DNA from: Clostridia bacterium | GTDB taxonomy: Bacteria; Bacillota; Clostridia; Acetivibrionales; DSM-2933 | Reading direction: 5' to 3' | Assembly: GCA_026418275.1 (NCBI GenBank) | Contig: JAOABQ010000070.1 | Location: 124,001 to 188,000, forward strand | Length of the DNA: 64,000 bases | Shown: positions 17,135 to 25,453 of the stretch, one piece after another | Numbering within the stretch: position 1 is the stretch's first letter | How the letters are laid out: each line of letters opens with the position of its first letter | Notes under the pieces: model-generated | What the model saw: the letters and a program-made list of their open reading frames with translations, nothing else | The model's database searches: none | What the model was told of the DNA's origin: nothing | Translations under genes and position numbers: made by a program

Positions 17135-18259
17135 GTGGCGGAAATTAAAGTTCCTTTTTATGGTCATCAAAGACAGTATCTTAGCATTAAAGAAGAAATC
17201 GATTCAAAAATGCAGGAAGTTATCATGAGCGGTCAATATGTTCAAGGCCCCATGTTGAAACAGTTCGAAGCAGAACTGGCTGAATATGCTGGTATCGAGT
17301 ATGCAATCGGTGTTGGTAACGGTACCGATGCTCTCTGGTTAACTTTCATGGCTTTAGGCCTTGGCCCTGGCGATGAATTAATCACAAATGCAAACACATT
17401 CTTTGCTACTGCTGAAGCAATGTGGATCGCTGGTTGTACAGCAGTTCTCGTTGATTGCGACGAAAATACTCGTTGTATCGACCCTCAAGCAATTCGTAAA
17501 GCAATTACAAAACGTACAAAAGCAATCGTACCTGTTCACCTTTACGGACAATGCGCTCCAATGGACGAAATCCGTAAAATCGCTGACGAGTTCGGACTTT
17601 TTGTAATCGAAGATAACGCTCAAGCAATTGACGCTGCAGGCGATACTTTCAAAATTGGTGAACTCTCCGATGCAGTTTGCACAAGCTTTATCATCCAAAA
17701 GAACCTCGGTACTTTCGGTGATTCTGGTGCACTCTGGACAAAACATAAATACATAAATGACAAAGTTCGTAAACTCCGTAATCACGGTTCCAGCCAACGT
17801 GACCATCACAGCTATGGCTTCAACAGCCGTTTAGATGATTTGCATGCTGGTATTTTGAGTGCGAAACTCAAACACATTACAAAGTGGAGCGACATGCGTA
17901 TTGCAATCGCGAAGAAGTACGATGAAGGCTTAAAGGATGTTAAAGGCATTGTTCTTCCATATGCTCGTCCTGGCTACCGTCACGTATACCACCTGTATGA
18001 AATCGAAACAGTGGATGCTGCTGATCGTGATAAATTGCTCAAACACCTCGTTGATAGCGGTATTGACGCAAAAACTCACTACTCCATCGCAGTTCACCAA
18101 CAGGAAGGTTTCCCATGGGGCAAAGATGCTCGCTTAGTTGGTCCGTTAACTAACGCAGAAAAGAATGCTGCTTCATGTATTTCCTTGCCAATGTTCCCTG
18201 AAATGACTGACGAAGAAGTTCAACTCACTATCGACGCAGTTAGAGCTTGGAAGAAATAA
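17135..18259 (+). CDS. DegT/DnrJ/EryC1/StrS-family PLP sugar aminotransferase
   Basis: A 374-residue enzyme that transaminates a keto sugar, normally using glutamate or glutamine. The PLP ring contact Asp160 (VIEDNAQAI) and Schiff-base Lys189 (IIQKNLGTFGDSG) are both present, with GNGTDALWL for phosphate binding. The start is taken as GTG 17135 behind GAGGAGG; the frame is open to 17057, but that extension has no ribosome site. Arg is encoded mostly by CGT, unlike surrounding genes that use AGA or CGG, a sign of strong expression. Paired with the oxidoreductase next door it recalls NtdA/NtdC (3-oxo-glucose-6-phosphate to kanosamine) and GnnB/GnnA pairs, where an alcohol is oxidised and then aminated. 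The actual substrate is unknown. Confidence 0.9.
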   Translation: MAEIKVPFYGHQRQYLSIKEEIDSKMQEVIMSGQYVQGPMLKQFEAELAEYAGIEYAIGVGNGTDALWLTFMALGLGPGDELITNANTFFATAEAMWIAGCTAVLVDCDENTRCIDPQAIRKAITKRTKAIVPVHLYGQCAPMDEIRKIADEFGLFVIEDNAQAIDAAGDTFKIGELSDAVCTSFIIQKNLGTFGDSGALWTKHKYINDKVRKLRNHGSSQRDHHSYGFNSRLDDLHAGILSAKLKHITKWSDMRIAIAKKYDEGLKDVKGIVLPYARPGYRHVYHLYEIETVDAADRDKLLKHLVDSGIDAKTHYSIAVHQQEGFPWGKDARLVGPLTNAEKNAASCISLPMFPEMTDEEVQLTIDAVRAWKK

Positions 18260-18288
18260 TTAAACCAATTTGTTATTAACCAATAAAA

Positions 18289-18317
18289 GACACTCCTTAC
18301 ACCCTGTAGGGAGTGTC
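18289..18317 (+). terminator. Intergenic hairpin after the aminotransferase gene
   Basis: Arms GACACTCC and GGAGTGTC plus inner TACA/TGTA pair perfectly. No T-tract follows (AAAATATG instead), so it is more likely a stabilising or processing stem, or a leaky attenuator, than a full terminator. Confidence 0.6.
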
Positions 18318-18343
18318 AAAATATGTTACGGAGGTTTTATATC

Positions 18344-19372
18344 ATGAGTAAAAAATATACCGTTGCTGTTTTAGGTGCAGGTAAAAGAGGAAAAATGCAC
18401 GCCAAATTATTCAGCCAAAACGATAGATTCCAGCTTGTGGGGCTTTGTGATATGGATACTGAAAGATTGAATGCTGCTGCTCAAGAGTGCGGCAACCCTA
18501 CACTTTATACAGATCTGGATAAAATGCTTTCAGAAACAAAACCGGATATTTTCTGTTTCTGTACTCCACCGGCAATCAGAACAAGTCTCTTCAAAAAAGC
18601 TGCTGATTATGGCATCAAATGCATTGCATATGAAAAGCCAATGTCAACCAACTTGGAAGAAGCAGCTGAGTTGATGAAAATTGCAAAAGAAAATGGCATT
18701 AAAACCGTTGTTAGCCACCAGCAAAAATACGGACCGCATTACCAAGCTGTTAAAAAGATCGTCGACAGCGGAAAGCTTGGAAGAATCCAAAGCATTTACG
18801 GTCATGTATGGGGATGGTACCTCCACATGGTAACCCATGTAATGGACTATATCAGATGGTATAACAACAACGAAGAAGCTGAATGGGTAACAGGTTCTAT
18901 CGCTGGACGCGGCAAATTGGAAGACAACCACCCATCTCCTGAATACGCTGGCGGATTTATCCAGTTTAAAAACGGAGTTCGCGGTATCGTAGAAATCGGC
19001 GCCCTCTCCCCTGATGTTCCTGAAAGTGAATATCCTTGGCATAAAGGCCGTTTCTGCATCCAAGGTACAAAAGGTTTTGCAGAAGTTATTATCGGTGCCG
19101 GCTGGAGAGCTTGTACTGAAGACGGTTACCAAGAAGGCCCGGGCTGCTTCGATTATGAATACGACGGAGCACAATATATCAATGATATCGCATTATGGCT
19201 TGACGGTGAAATCGATCATCCATGCGACCAGGAAAAAGCTTATAAAGGATTCGAATTGGCAATGGCGCTCTTACGCTCCGGTGTTGAAAAGAAAATGATT
19301 AAGCTCCCCTTGGGACCTGGCGAAAATGAAGTTGATATGATCAAAAAGTCAATACCTGAAGATTCAATATAA
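18344..19372 (+). CDS. Gfo/Idh/MocA-family NAD(P)-dependent sugar oxidoreductase
   Basis: A 342-residue dehydrogenase of the family that oxidises or reduces hydroxyl groups of sugars and inositols. The Rossmann motif is VAVLGAGKRGKMHA near the N terminus and the family EKP motif appears as AYEKPMSTN, supplying the catalytic-site Lys. The start ATG 18344 has GGAGG eleven bases upstream. It follows the aminotransferase by 84 bases, separated by a hairpin. Oxidation of a ring hydroxyl followed by transamination next door is the likely logic; no substrate can be named. It is not an obvious myo-inositol dehydrogenase, because no inositol catabolic genes surround it. Confidence 0.88.
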   Translation: MSKKYTVAVLGAGKRGKMHAKLFSQNDRFQLVGLCDMDTERLNAAAQECGNPTLYTDLDKMLSETKPDIFCFCTPPAIRTSLFKKAADYGIKCIAYEKPMSTNLEEAAELMKIAKENGIKTVVSHQQKYGPHYQAVKKIVDSGKLGRIQSIYGHVWGWYLHMVTHVMDYIRWYNNNEEAEWVTGSIAGRGKLEDNHPSPEYAGGFIQFKNGVRGIVEIGALSPDVPESEYPWHKGRFCIQGTKGFAEVIIGAGWRACTEDGYQEGPGCFDYEYDGAQYINDIALWLDGEIDHPCDQEKAYKGFELAMALLRSGVEKKMIKLPLGPGENEVDMIKKSIPEDSI

Positions 19373-19397
19373 AAATGAACTTTAAAAAATGATTTGT

Positions 19398-19436
19398 GGG
19401 GCTACGAACTTTTCAATAAAAGTTGTCTGTAGCCCC
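19398..19436 (+). terminator. Hairpin after the Gfo/Idh/MocA gene
   Basis: Outer arms GGGGCTAC and GTAGCCCC are perfect, with an inner ACTTTT/AAAAGT pairing. The following bases (TAAATTAGGTTTTACC) are only moderately T-rich. It could end the first two-gene transcript, since a promoter-like sequence lies upstream of the next gene. Confidence 0.6.
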
Positions 19437-19565
19437 TAAATTAGGTTTTACCTATGAATTTAAATCATGATCATTATTGTTAGTGCCTTTGGGAAATATG
19501 AATAATCATAAAACCCAATTTAATATAAATATTTTGTTATAAAAAAAGAATAATAAAATTATCTA

Positions 19566-19596
19566 TGTTATACTAAAGATAAACTGATTTTAGTTT
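19566..19596 (+). promoter_or_regulatory. Extended -10 promoter and overlapping palindrome before the SIS gene
   Basis: TG-T-TATACT at 19566-19574 is an extended -10 element; no good -35 is seen. Just downstream, AAACT and AGTTT flank a six-base centre at 19581-19596, where a repressor could sit on the start of transcription. Both calls are weak. Confidence 0.4.
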
Positions 19597-19635
19597 AACT
19601 ATCGTGTCAAAATACTTTCATTGGAGTGATTATCA

Positions 19636-20673
19636 ATGGTTCAAATGTGGAATGAAATTTGGGAACAGCCTGTAGTACTTGAAAGATGCCTAGAAAAAAA
19701 CAACCGGGCAATAAAGGAAATCGTGAAAGACATTCACTCCCATAACGTTGATTCAATATGTATCGCCGCAAGAGGAACCTCTGACCATGCTGCAGTATAT
19801 GGCAAATATGTACTTGAACTGGAGACGGGAATACCGGTTGCACTTGCTGCCTCCTCCGTTGTTACCATGTACAATAAAAGCTTGAGCTTCAAAAATAGTT
19901 TGGTTATTGGGATTTCCCAATCCGGTAAAGCGGCCGATGTTTTGGAAGTCATTAGAAATGCAAATCAGCAAGGTGCTGTAACCGTTTCCATTACAAATGC
20001 CCCCGATTCACCCTTGGCAAAAGAAGCCAAGTTTCATCTTTATTGTGAAGCAGGCTTAGAAAAGAGTGTTGCGGCTACCAAAACTTTCACAACACAAATT
20101 TTTCTCCTTGCCCAACTTGCTTCAGAATGGACAAAAAATGAAGATTTAAAAAGCGAACTAGCTCTTGTACCCCAAAAACTTTTGCATACGTTTGAAGTTT
20201 CAAGACAAATTGAAGATAGGGTTGCAAGATTCAGATTCATGAATGAATGCTTTGTCCTGGCCCGTGGTATCAACTATCCGGTAGCTTTGGAAAGTGCTTT
20301 GAAAATTCAGGAAACAACCTATGTTCGTGCAAAAGCTTATGCAACATCTGATTTTCATCATGGCCCTTTTGCTATGATTGATAAGGATATGCCGGTAATT
20401 GTATTCGCTCCGGAAGGACCATCTTTAAAAGATGTTACCGAGATGCTCAACAAATTGAAGCAAAGCCAGGCAGAACTCATTGTCATATCCAATGTTAAAG
20501 ATATCCTGGCTATGGGTGCTGTGTCTTTCCAAATCCCAGATACCAATAACGACATAATCTCTCCGTTTATGAACGTGGTGGTCGCGCAAATGTTTGCTTG
20601 CCAGCTTGCTTTGGTAAAAGGATTAAACCCGGACGCTCCAAGAGGCTTAAATAAAGTTACCGTTACACGGTAA
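19636..20673 (+). CDS. Double-SIS sugar isomerase/deaminase (GlmS C-terminal-like, NagB-II/AgaS-like)
   Basis: A 345-residue protein with two sugar-isomerase domains, as in the C-terminal half of GlmS but without the glutaminase half. Motifs in order: GTSDHAAVYGKY, ISQSGKAADVLE, KSVAATKTFTTQ, then PVALESALKIQETTYVRAKA with HHGP, and the typical end NPDAPRGLNKVTVTR. Such stand-alone proteins deaminate or isomerise amino-sugar phosphates. In the GlmS phosphate loop the usual SGET is SGKA here, which may alter specificity. The start ATG 19636 follows TTGGAGTG. Its place among aminotransferase, dehydrogenase, kinase and deacetylase genes supports amino-sugar metabolism. Confidence 0.88.
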   Translation: MVQMWNEIWEQPVVLERCLEKNNRAIKEIVKDIHSHNVDSICIAARGTSDHAAVYGKYVLELETGIPVALAASSVVTMYNKSLSFKNSLVIGISQSGKAADVLEVIRNANQQGAVTVSITNAPDSPLAKEAKFHLYCEAGLEKSVAATKTFTTQIFLLAQLASEWTKNEDLKSELALVPQKLLHTFEVSRQIEDRVARFRFMNECFVLARGINYPVALESALKIQETTYVRAKAYATSDFHHGPFAMIDKDMPVIVFAPEGPSLKDVTEMLNKLKQSQAELIVISNVKDILAMGAVSFQIPDTNNDIISPFMNVVVAQMFACQLALVKGLNPDAPRGLNKVTVTR

Positions 20674-20767
20674 AATTTCAACCGGATACACTATAATTTA
20701 ATTCATACATGTTATTATTTCATTGGCTATTACGCTGCAACTGCAGTAAATATATAAAACCATACAT

Positions 20768-20803
20768 TTATTGCAGCTTGATGCTATGAATAAGCTGCAA
20801 TAA
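20768..20803 (+). repeat. 12-bp perfect inverted repeat before the ROK-like gene
   Basis: Arms TTATTGCAGCTT (20768-20779) and AAGCTGCAATAA (20792-20803) flank a 12-base loop, ending eight bases before the AGGAGG site. It could be an operator or an RNA stem-loop protecting the downstream message. Confidence 0.65.
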
Positions 20804-20826
20804 TTCTATTAGGAGGATATAATAGT

Positions 20827-22230
20827 ATGAGTTCCTTTAATTTTCAAGTTACACCTAAAATTGTTCCTGTATTGGACAAAGATTACCGGCCTATTGCCTT
20901 AGAAAACCGTGCATACCTGGATGCAGTTAAAAAATCAGGTAAAAGTGTTCCTTTGGCTATCGCTTTGGAACGTGGGGACGGTGTTATCTCTACTTATAAA
21001 ACACAAGTTTTTGCAGATGATTCGGATATGGCAGAATCCAATCTTCTTTACGTTGAACGTCTTGTAAAAACGCTTCTCTGGGCTAAAGGCGGTTGGAAGG
21101 TTATTATCGGAGGTTCCAAAAAAATCGGGGAATACATCAAGAATGCTTACACTCCGGAAGGATCACGGGCTTTCGACGCAAAATTCATGTCACGGGTATA
21201 CGAAAAGCCTTTCACTGTTGAAATCACAGACTATGATAAGGTTCCTGAAACCAATGAAGTTTCAAACCCTGTAGGCCGCCACTTGGATGGCTGCCGTATC
21301 GGATTTGATGCAGGCGGAAGTGACCGTAAGGTATCGGCTGTTATCGATGGTCAGGCAGTCTATAGTGAAGAAGTAATCTGGCATCCGAAAGTAACAGAAG
21401 ATCCCGAGTATCATTTTAATGAAATACTGACAGCAATGAAAACTGCTGCTTCCCATATGCCGAGAGTGGATGCGATCGGTGTAAGCTCTGCAGGTATATA
21501 CATAAATAATCGTGTTATGGTTGCTTCCCTCTTTTTAAAAGTTCCGGAAGACCTCTTTGATAAAAAGGTAAAGGATATCTTTTTAAAGTGTCAGAAGGAA
21601 ATGGGCAAAGTACCGCTTGAAGTTGCAAATGACGGTGATGTTACAGCTTTAGCCGGGGCAATGGATTTAAACGATACGAATGTATTAGGCCTTGCCATGG
21701 GAACCAGTGAAGCAGTTGGGTATGTTGACAAGCTGGGGAATATTACTGGCTGGCTCAATGAATTGGCATTTGTACCCGTGGACTATAATCCTAATGCAAT
21801 GGTTGACGAATGGTCCGGAGACTACGGCTGCGGCGTTAAATATTTCTCCCAGGATTCAGTAATCAAGCTTGCTCCTAATGCAGGTATCGAGCTTGATCCA
21901 AACGCAACTCCCGCAGAGAAGTTAAAAGCTGTACAGGATCTGCATAAAAAAGGAGACGAAAGAGCAACAAAAATTTTCCAATCTATCGGGACATACTTGG
22001 GCTATGCATTAGCGCATTATGCAGAATTCTATGATATCAAACATATCTTGATCCTTGGCCGTGTAACTTCAGGTGAGGGTGGAAATCTTATCCTAGCAGG
22101 CGCTGAGGCTGTACTTAAGGCTGAATTCCCGGAACTTGCGGAAAAAATCAAAATGCACCTTCCGGATGAATCCAACCGTAGAGTTGGACAGTCCATCGCA
22201 GCTGCAAGCTTGCCGGAAATCAAAAAATAA
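20827..22230 (+). CDS. ROK-like ASKHA-fold kinase with an extra N-terminal domain
   Basis: A 467-residue protein. Residues about 155-460 resemble ROK sugar kinases or regulators: the phosphate-1 loop is GFDAGGSDRKVSAVIDG, phosphate-2 is GLAMGTSEAVGYVDK, and a catalytic-site Asp is likely in EVANDGDVTALAGA. The zinc motif CxCGxxGC of classical ROK proteins is absent; only a GDYGCGVKYF remains. Residues 1-150 form an additional domain that I do not recognise, which makes the protein about 150 residues longer than a normal ROK kinase (near 300). There is no helix-turn-helix, so a repressor role is unlikely. CGT-rich Arg codons again suggest high expression. It lies between SIS and PIG-L genes. 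Sugar kinase activity is inferred. Confidence 0.78.
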   Translation: MSSFNFQVTPKIVPVLDKDYRPIALENRAYLDAVKKSGKSVPLAIALERGDGVISTYKTQVFADDSDMAESNLLYVERLVKTLLWAKGGWKVIIGGSKKIGEYIKNAYTPEGSRAFDAKFMSRVYEKPFTVEITDYDKVPETNEVSNPVGRHLDGCRIGFDAGGSDRKVSAVIDGQAVYSEEVIWHPKVTEDPEYHFNEILTAMKTAASHMPRVDAIGVSSAGIYINNRVMVASLFLKVPEDLFDKKVKDIFLKCQKEMGKVPLEVANDGDVTALAGAMDLNDTNVLGLAMGTSEAVGYVDKLGNITGWLNELAFVPVDYNPNAMVDEWSGDYGCGVKYFSQDSVIKLAPNAGIELDPNATPAEKLKAVQDLHKKGDERATKIFQSIGTYLGYALAHYAEFYDIKHILILGRVTSGEGGNLILAGAEAVLKAEFPELAEKIKMHLPDESNRRVGQSIAAASLPEIKK

Positions 22231-22243
22231 AAAGCAATGTCTC

Positions 22244-22277
22244 TTAGCCCCTCTCCCCTTCCCGGTAGAGGGGCTAA
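22244..22277 (+). terminator. Hairpin after the ROK-like gene
   Basis: Arms TTAGCCCCTCT and AGAGGGGCTAA pair perfectly over 11 bases. No T-tract follows (ACAGGTTAAAAG), so a 3' stabiliser or partial terminator is likelier than full termination. Confidence 0.6.
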
Positions 22278-22339
22278 ACAGGTTAAAAGCAAAAGCATTT
22301 TGATAAATTATTAAATTTATAAAAGGAGTATGATCGTTT

Positions 22340-23188
22340 ATGAAACTTAAAAACAGTAGTGCAGAACTTTTTATTCCGGATAATAAACCCGTTGAAGAAG
22401 CAATTCAAAGAACCACCCATATGGCAATTTCAGCTCATCAAGACGATATAGAAATCATGGCACATCACGGCGCTCTCGAATGCTTCGGCAGAGATGACAA
22501 ATGGTTCTTCGGTGTGGTTGTTACAAACGGAGCTGGAAGCCCAAGAGATGATCTCTATGCCAGCTATACCGACGAAGAAATGCAGAAGGTTAGAAAGCTC
22601 GAGCAGAAAAAAGCGGCTTTTGTCGGAGAATACGGCGCACAAGCACTTCTTGATTATTCAAGCTCAGCAGTAAAGGACCCTAACGGAAGGGATGTTATTG
22701 AAGAAATTAAAGAGCTTGTAACTATGGCTAAACCGAAAATAATCTATACTCATAACCTTGCGGACAAACACGACACGCATATTGGCGTTGTCACTAAGGT
22801 CATCAAAGCTTTAAGAGAACTTCCCGAAAGTGACAGACCTGAAAAATTATACGGCTGTGAAGTTTGGAGAAACTTGGACTGGGTTAATGACGACGAAAAA
22901 GTAGTTTTTGACGTATCTGCTCATCCAAATATTGCGGCAGCCCTGGTAGAAGTATTTGACTCCCAGATCTGCGGTGGAAAGAGATATGATCTTGCTACAG
23001 TGGGAAGAAGATTGGCAAATGCTACATACGCAGCATCCCACGGAACAGACAATGCCTCCTCCTTGATTTACGGTATGGATTTAACACCACTTATCAAGGA
23101 TGTCAATTTGGATATCGTTGAATATGTTCAAGGATATATCAGCCGTTTCGCTCAAGATGTAACCAATAAGCTTAAGAAAACATTGTAA
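22340..23188 (+). CDS. PIG-L/LmbE-family N-acetyl-sugar deacetylase
   Basis: A 282-residue zinc hydrolase of the LmbE/PIG-L/MshB family that removes acetyl groups from N-acetylated amino sugars. The metal-binding AHQDDIE (usual form AHPDDE) and the downstream HDTHIGV, normally HPDHxxx, are both present. The start ATG 22340 follows AAAGGAG. It is the last gene of the five-gene amino-sugar set and is followed by a hairpin with a T-rich tail. A second, distant PIG-L protein is encoded at 58608. Confidence 0.88.
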   Translation: MKLKNSSAELFIPDNKPVEEAIQRTTHMAISAHQDDIEIMAHHGALECFGRDDKWFFGVVVTNGAGSPRDDLYASYTDEEMQKVRKLEQKKAAFVGEYGAQALLDYSSSAVKDPNGRDVIEEIKELVTMAKPKIIYTHNLADKHDTHIGVVTKVIKALRELPESDRPEKLYGCEVWRNLDWVNDDEKVVFDVSAHPNIAAALVEVFDSQICGGKRYDLATVGRRLANATYAASHGTDNASSLIYGMDLTPLIKDVNLDIVEYVQGYISRFAQDVTNKLKKTL

Positions 23189-23210
23189 GATATTTTATAT
23201 CATTTTATTC

Positions 23211-23255
23211 ACAACTCCCTATGCAAGTATTAAATTCATAGGGAGTTGTTCTATT
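23211..23255 (+). terminator. Terminator of the amino-sugar cluster
   Basis: Arms ACAACTCCCTATG and CATAGGGAGTTGT pair perfectly over 13 bases and are followed by TCTATTATTCC. Confidence 0.75.
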
Positions 23256-23376
23256 ATTCCGATTTAAAATTGTTCTTTGCTGTATGGCTTAATATACTTT
23301 ATTTTACAGCATTCAATGAAATACTGTTTTCATTGCCCACTGTATATTCATAATTACTTTGATTGTTTAACTATAA

Positions 23377-23405
23377 TTGACAGAACAATGTCAATACTAT
23401 AAAAT
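23377..23405 (+). promoter_or_regulatory. SigA-type promoter of the release factor 3 gene
   Basis: TTGACA at 23377-23382, 17-base spacer, TAAAAT at 23400-23405, about 40 bases before the ATG. The -35 is also the left half of the palindrome TTGACA-N6-TGTCAA (23377-23394), a possible operator. Confidence 0.75.
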
Positions 23406-23445
23406 GAAATTTGCTGTATAGTTCTAAAAGAAAGAGGAGTGCCAG

Positions 23446-25056
23446 ATGCAGGACTTGAAAGATCAAATATGTAATGAAGTATCCAGAAGAAAAACCTTTG
23501 CAATTATATCTCACCCTGATGCAGGTAAAACTACGCTCACCGAAAAACTTCTTCTCTATGGAGGGGCCATCCGGCTTGCCGGTTCGGTAAAGGCAAGAAA
23601 AGCCAACAAATATGCTGTTTCAGATTGGATGGAGATTGAAAAGCAAAGAGGAATCTCTGTAACCTCTAGTGTGTTACAATTTCAATATAACGACTATTGT
23701 ATCAATATCCTAGACACCCCCGGCCACCAGGACTTTAGTGAAGATACTTACAGGACTTTGGTTGCCGCCGACAGTGCGGTCATGTTGATTGACGGCGCAA
23801 AAGGTGTGGAAGAACAAACTATAAAACTGTTCCATGTTTGTAAAATGCGGGGAATCCCCATTTTTACCTTTGTAACTAAAATGGACCGGGCAAGTAAAGA
23901 TCCTTTTGAATTAATGGAAGAAATTGAACAGGTCCTGGGTATCCGCTCATACCCTATGAATTGGCCTATAGGTACCGAGGGGGACTTTAAAGGAATCTAT
24001 AACCGCAAGCTTTCCCAGATCGAGTTATTTGACGGCGGGGACCACGGTCAGACTGCTGTCGCATCAACAGTAGGAAGGGTTGATGATTCCATATTTGCAG
24101 ATCTTTTAGGTTCACACTATCATGGAAAACTTTGTGAGGATATTGAGCTTTTGGATATGGCCGGAGATGAATTTGATAAAAAAAGAGTAATGAAAGGTGA
24201 GCTGACTCCTATCTTCTTTGGTAGTGCCATGACCAATTTTGGAGTCCAACCCTTTCTTGAAGAATTCTTAAATCTTGCGCCCAAACCTGGAATCAAAACA
24301 TCCTCCATCGGTGAGGTAGACCCTGAAGGTGAAAAATTTACAGGTTTTATCTTTAAAATACAAGCCAATATGAATCCTACCCACCGGGACAGAATTGCCT
24401 TTTTAAGAATATGCTCAGGGCGTTTCAGCCGAGGTATGTCAGTCTATCATGTACAAGGCGGTAAGGAAGTCAGGCTTTCACAACCACAACAATTTATGGC
24501 CCAGGAACGCACCATTGTTGAAGAAGCTTATCCCGGCGATATCATCGGTTTGTTTGATCCGGGAATATTCAATATTGGTGACACACTGTGCGAAGGAAAT
24601 GCCAAGCTTAAGTTTGAAGGAATTCCCATCTTTCCTGCCGAACATTTCGCAAGGGTAGTTGCCGCTGACTCAATGAAACGCAAGCAGTTCCAAAAGGGCA
24701 TCAACCAGCTTTCGGAGGAAGGGGCTATTCAGGTATTCAAACAAATTGATATAGGTATTGAAGCTCTCATTATCGGCGCCGTAGGTGCACTCCAGTTTGA
24801 AGTCCTTGAGCACCGGTTAAAGTTTGAGTACGGAGTGAATATCAAGCTTCAGCACTTACCTTATAAACACGCCCGCTGGATTGAAGGCAGTGATATTGAC
24901 CCACGCAAACTGAATCTTACCAGTTCTACACTTATCGCGGAAGATAAAGAAGAAAGATATGTACTGCTGTTTGAAAATGAGTGGTCCATCCGCTGGGCTG
25001 AAGAACGGAACAGCACTCTTAAACTGATGGATATTGCAACACAGGATTTTAAATAA
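23446..25056 (+). CDS. prfC: Peptide chain release factor 3
   Basis: RF3 is a translational GTPase that removes RF1/RF2 from the ribosome after termination. The protein has 536 residues, the normal RF3 length. The GTPase signatures are SHPDAGKTTLTEK (G1), DTPGHQDFSEDTYR (G3) and TKMDRASKDP (G4), followed by the RF3-specific domain II and III (QAQERT-like MAQERTIVEEAYPGD). The ATG 23446 has AGAGGAG upstream. It is a single-gene unit with its own promoter and terminator. Confidence 0.96.
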   Translation: MQDLKDQICNEVSRRKTFAIISHPDAGKTTLTEKLLLYGGAIRLAGSVKARKANKYAVSDWMEIEKQRGISVTSSVLQFQYNDYCINILDTPGHQDFSEDTYRTLVAADSAVMLIDGAKGVEEQTIKLFHVCKMRGIPIFTFVTKMDRASKDPFELMEEIEQVLGIRSYPMNWPIGTEGDFKGIYNRKLSQIELFDGGDHGQTAVASTVGRVDDSIFADLLGSHYHGKLCEDIELLDMAGDEFDKKRVMKGELTPIFFGSAMTNFGVQPFLEEFLNLAPKPGIKTSSIGEVDPEGEKFTGFIFKIQANMNPTHRDRIAFLRICSGRFSRGMSVYHVQGGKEVRLSQPQQFMAQERTIVEEAYPGDIIGLFDPGIFNIGDTLCEGNAKLKFEGIPIFPAEHFARVVAADSMKRKQFQKGINQLSEEGAIQVFKQIDIGIEALIIGAVGALQFEVLEHRLKFEYGVNIKLQHLPYKHARWIEGSDIDPRKLNLTSSTLIAEDKEERYVLLFENEWSIRWAEERNSTLKLMDIATQDFK

Positions 25057-25098
25057 AATTGGGGTATTTTACTCCCTGCAAAGCATGACCTTTTAGTA

Positions 25099-25135
25099 AA
25101 CCTACTGCAGCACTGCGGTAGGTTTTTCTTTTTTT
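25099..25135 (+). terminator. Terminator of prfC
   Basis: AACCTACTGCA and TGCGGTAGGTT arms pair (one G-T pair) and run into TTTTCTTTTTTTCTG, a textbook intrinsic terminator. Confidence 0.92.
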
Positions 25136-25362
25136 CTGTTTATAAAACGATATCGAAAAGTCAATGATTGATTGCTTCCTAAAAATTAAAAAATTTTGAG
25201 AAATTTCAGGAAATTTATTTCAAAATATAAAAAAATCATTTATAATAATATCATATAATATTCACCATATTCAATATAGTATATAAAGAGATTAATTAGG
25301 TTTATGTTTATTTATAAGTAATGCGTGATTTGCATAGAGTAGCTAAAATATTCATTTTGATG

Positions 25363-25425
25363 ATTTTACTATGTAAAGGAATAAGCATTCGGTCAGTACA
25401 TAGACCCGATGCTTATTTTTATTTA
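25363..25425 (+). promoter_or_regulatory. Candidate attenuator in front of the small J-domain-like gene
   Basis: AATAAGCATTCGG and CCGATGCTTATT arms are followed by TTTATTTAAATTTT, an intrinsic terminator placed before rather than after a gene, 30 bases upstream of the start at 25454. Just before it, CATAG..TAAAAT (about 25338) can pair with ATTTTA..CTATG (about 25365), giving a second stem. The arrangement resembles an attenuator or riboswitch expression platform, or the 3' end of a small RNA. No known riboswitch class was recognised. Confidence 0.5.
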
Positions 25426-25453
25426 AATTTTAATTTTTTAGGGGGTAACCGAC

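Larger units (their letters stand above)
25057..25453. other. AT-rich intergenic region with prfC terminator and a structured leader
   Basis: Holds the prfC terminator at 25099-25135 and then a leader of about 200 bases, ending in a second terminator hairpin at 25379-25420 directly upstream of the small gene at 25454. TATAAT-like boxes occur near 25241 and 25254 but without good -35 elements. No open frame is apparent. Confidence 0.55.
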
